A DNA stretch of 64,000 bases, taken from assembly GCA_025531455.1 (NCBI GenBank), contig JAMYHL010000020.1:248001-312000 (forward strand), in the 5' to 3' direction. This document shows positions 62,449-64,000 of the stretch, piece by piece (within the stretch, counting starts at the first letter, position 1; each line of letters starts with the position of its first letter). Both the position numbers and the translations under genes were made by a program. Source of the DNA: Apiotrichum sp. Y4204 (Eukaryota > Basidiomycota > Tremellomycetes > Trichosporonales > Trichosporonaceae). The notes under the pieces were generated by a model. That model made no database searches, was not told the origin of the DNA, and saw only the letters and a list, made by a program, of their open reading frames with translations.

Positions 62449-64000
62449 ATGAACGGCTTTGACGCGCCCGCGCCCGCGCCCGCCGCTGATGCGGTCACCG
62501 TCCCGCTCGGCCCGACGAACCAGCCGCGTCTGCTCGTGCGCAAGCTCGACGGCACGGATGTCACGTTCCACCTCTCGGGCGTCGAGATGGCGTATGCGAA
62601 CAGCTTTAGGAGGACGATGATGGCGGATGTGCCGACTATTGGTGGGTATTGAGGGTGGAGGAGGTGCTCGACAGACGGGCTGGGTTGGATAGTTGGATGG
62701 CTTGGCTTGTTCGTCGGTCCGTTTATAAGCCAGACCGTTCCTTTTATCTCTGCTGTCGAGGCTACACCTCCCTCCCCATTGTTCCCCCATCTGACCATCA
62801 TGTTTGGTCTTTCTCTGACACACAGCCATCGACCAGGTGTCCTTCCTGCAAAACACGAGTCCGATCCCGGACGAAATGCTCGCGCACCGTCTCGGCATGG
62901 TGCCGCTTCTTAGTCGGGGGGTGGAGAAGGGGCTGCGGTATACCAGGGTGCGTATGGGAGGGGTTGTTGAGGGAGGGGAAGCGAAAGATTTGGGTCTATG
63001 AGCTTCTGCGTCTGGGACTGTCTCGGGCTCGATACTCTCTTTGCGAGCTTCGCCTTATTGCTGAGCTCAACGAGGCGCACAGCCCAATCACGCCTTCCAC
63101 TGCCCTCTATGTCTGTTGTCACTGACCACCAGGACTGCGACTGCGACGAGGGATGCTACTTTTGCATGGTGACGCTCCGGCTCAAGGTGTCGGCGACGAA
63201 CAGGGAGCACGGCAAGCCGTTGAGTGTCACGAGCGACATGCTCGAGATTATCCCCAGCCCGAATACGGTACGTGCAACTGTGTGTGTCCACGCTCACTCC
63301 CCAGCCCCAGGCGAACCCGTACGGGCCGCCGCCTGATCTCGGCGACGAGGAGCGCGAGATCATGGCGAACCGCGACCCCGACCTCGGCCAACCGGTCGGC
63401 AAGGGGGAGGCGTCGGCTGCGCCGATTGCGCTCGCGCGTATCTCCCGCGGACAGGAGATTGAGGTCATCTGCAAGGCGTACAAGGGCATTGCCAAGCACC
63501 ACGCCAAGTGGTCCCCGCTCTCTGCTGTCGGGTACGAGTACGACCCGTACAACAAGCTGCGGCACACAACGTACTGGTTTGAGACTGATGGTGGGTGTCT
63601 CGCGTTGATTGCTTCTGACCCATTCAGAGAAGGCAGAATGGCCGCTGTCTGCGAACGCAGCATTCGAGACGCCGCCGGACGACTCGCAGCCGTTCGACTA
63701 CAATGCCGTCCCGGAGACATACTACTTTACCGCCGAGTCGGTCGGGTCTGTGCCGGTACGCAGCGTGTTTGAGCAGAGCTGCGACATTATGGTCGAAAAC
63801 CTCGCGCAGGTCATCCTCGGCGTGCAGCAGGAGACAGGTGCGGACGAGGGCGACGAGGGCGACGGCGGCATCGTCGAGCCGGACATGGGTTACGGCGGCG
63901 GAGGTGGCGGCGGCGGCATGGGTAACGGCGACTACGGGTACGGCGGTGGTGGTGGTGGCGGATATGACGGAGGTTATGGCGGTGGTGGTGGAGGCGGCGG
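62449..64000 (+). CDS. RPB3: RNA polymerase II subunit Rpb3 (3' partial)
   Basis: Rpb3 pairs with Rpb11 to nucleate assembly of RNA polymerase II. Five exons are visible (62449-62641, 62826-62947, 63133-63267, 63305-63590, 63628 onward), and the frame is still open at the window edge. The alpha-like motif is VEMAYANSFRRTMMADVPTI, followed by IDQVSFLQNTSPIPDEMLAH and RLGMVPLLS. The zinc-binding loop is DCDCDEGCYFC with the first Cys pair at 63136-63144. IKGIAKHHAKWSPL-type sequence (here YKGIAKHHAKWSPLSAVGYE) is present, as is YYFTAESVGSVPVRSVFEQ. The end shown is a long Gly/Tyr-rich tail (GDYGYGGGGGGGYDGGYGG), an extended version of the Gly-rich end of yeast Rpb3. Roughly 350 residues are in the window. 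Confidence 0.94.
63880..64000 (+). repeat. Gly-rich coding repeat at the RPB3 3' end
   Basis: GGC/GGT-rich sequence encoding poly-Gly with interspersed Tyr and Asp, cut by the window edge. Confidence 0.8.

Overview
The window is a gene-dense piece of a fungal nuclear chromosome. Nearly every gene is split by very short GT-AG introns (31-60 nt is typical), coding DNA is GC-rich, and the products (SAGA subunit Spt8, DASH subunit Dad1, Elongator Elp5, V-ATPase subunit D, Pol II and Pol III subunits, Hen1, Dbr1, a PYM homologue) are eukaryotic. The intron style and protein flavour suggest a basidiomycete yeast, probably a tremellomycete of the Trichosporonales type; that placement is inference. 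There are no bacterial operons, CRISPR arrays or intact transposons.

Layout. 1-6.3 kb: the 3' end of a RasGEF gene, a small secreted cysteine protein, an intronless secreted GH24 lysozyme, and SPT8 on the minus strand. 6.5-14.3 kb: a compact block of VMA8, DAD1, ELP5, a nucleoside hydrolase and HEN1, with two short head-to-head promoters. 14.3-16.9 kb has no convincing gene. 16.9-19.8 kb: CDC16/APC6 and an intron-bearing tRNA-Leu(CAA). 19.8-22.7 kb is the TUP1 upstream region, followed by TUP1 (to 25.0 kb). 27.5-30.8 kb: a 985-aa J-domain-like protein with an HPN motif. 31.4-42.8 kb: a small Cys-tailed protein, a kinesin-6, another small Cys-tailed protein, RPC82, PYM and a PRELI/UPS lipid-transfer protein. 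43.4-44.9 kb: IFA38. 47.3-49.5 kb: an SRPK kinase. 49.5-55.1 kb is the largest gene-poor stretch. 55.1-64 kb: DBR1, a CLASP-like protein and RPB3, which runs off the right edge.

Most genes are unrelated housekeeping genes. Loose themes are RNA metabolism (HEN1, DBR1, SRPK, PYM, RPC82, RPB3, ELP5), mitosis and microtubules (DAD1, CDC16, kinesin-6, CLASP) and transcriptional control (SPT8, TUP1). The exon models given here were assembled by hand; for every multi-exon gene the exons join in frame and the complete ones end at a stop codon. The most unusual items are the intronless lysozyme beside another secreted-protein gene, the J-like protein with HPN in place of HPD, SIM-like acidic repeats inserted in DBR1, very short branchpoint-to-acceptor spacing, micro-exons, and two small orphan proteins ending in cysteine clusters.
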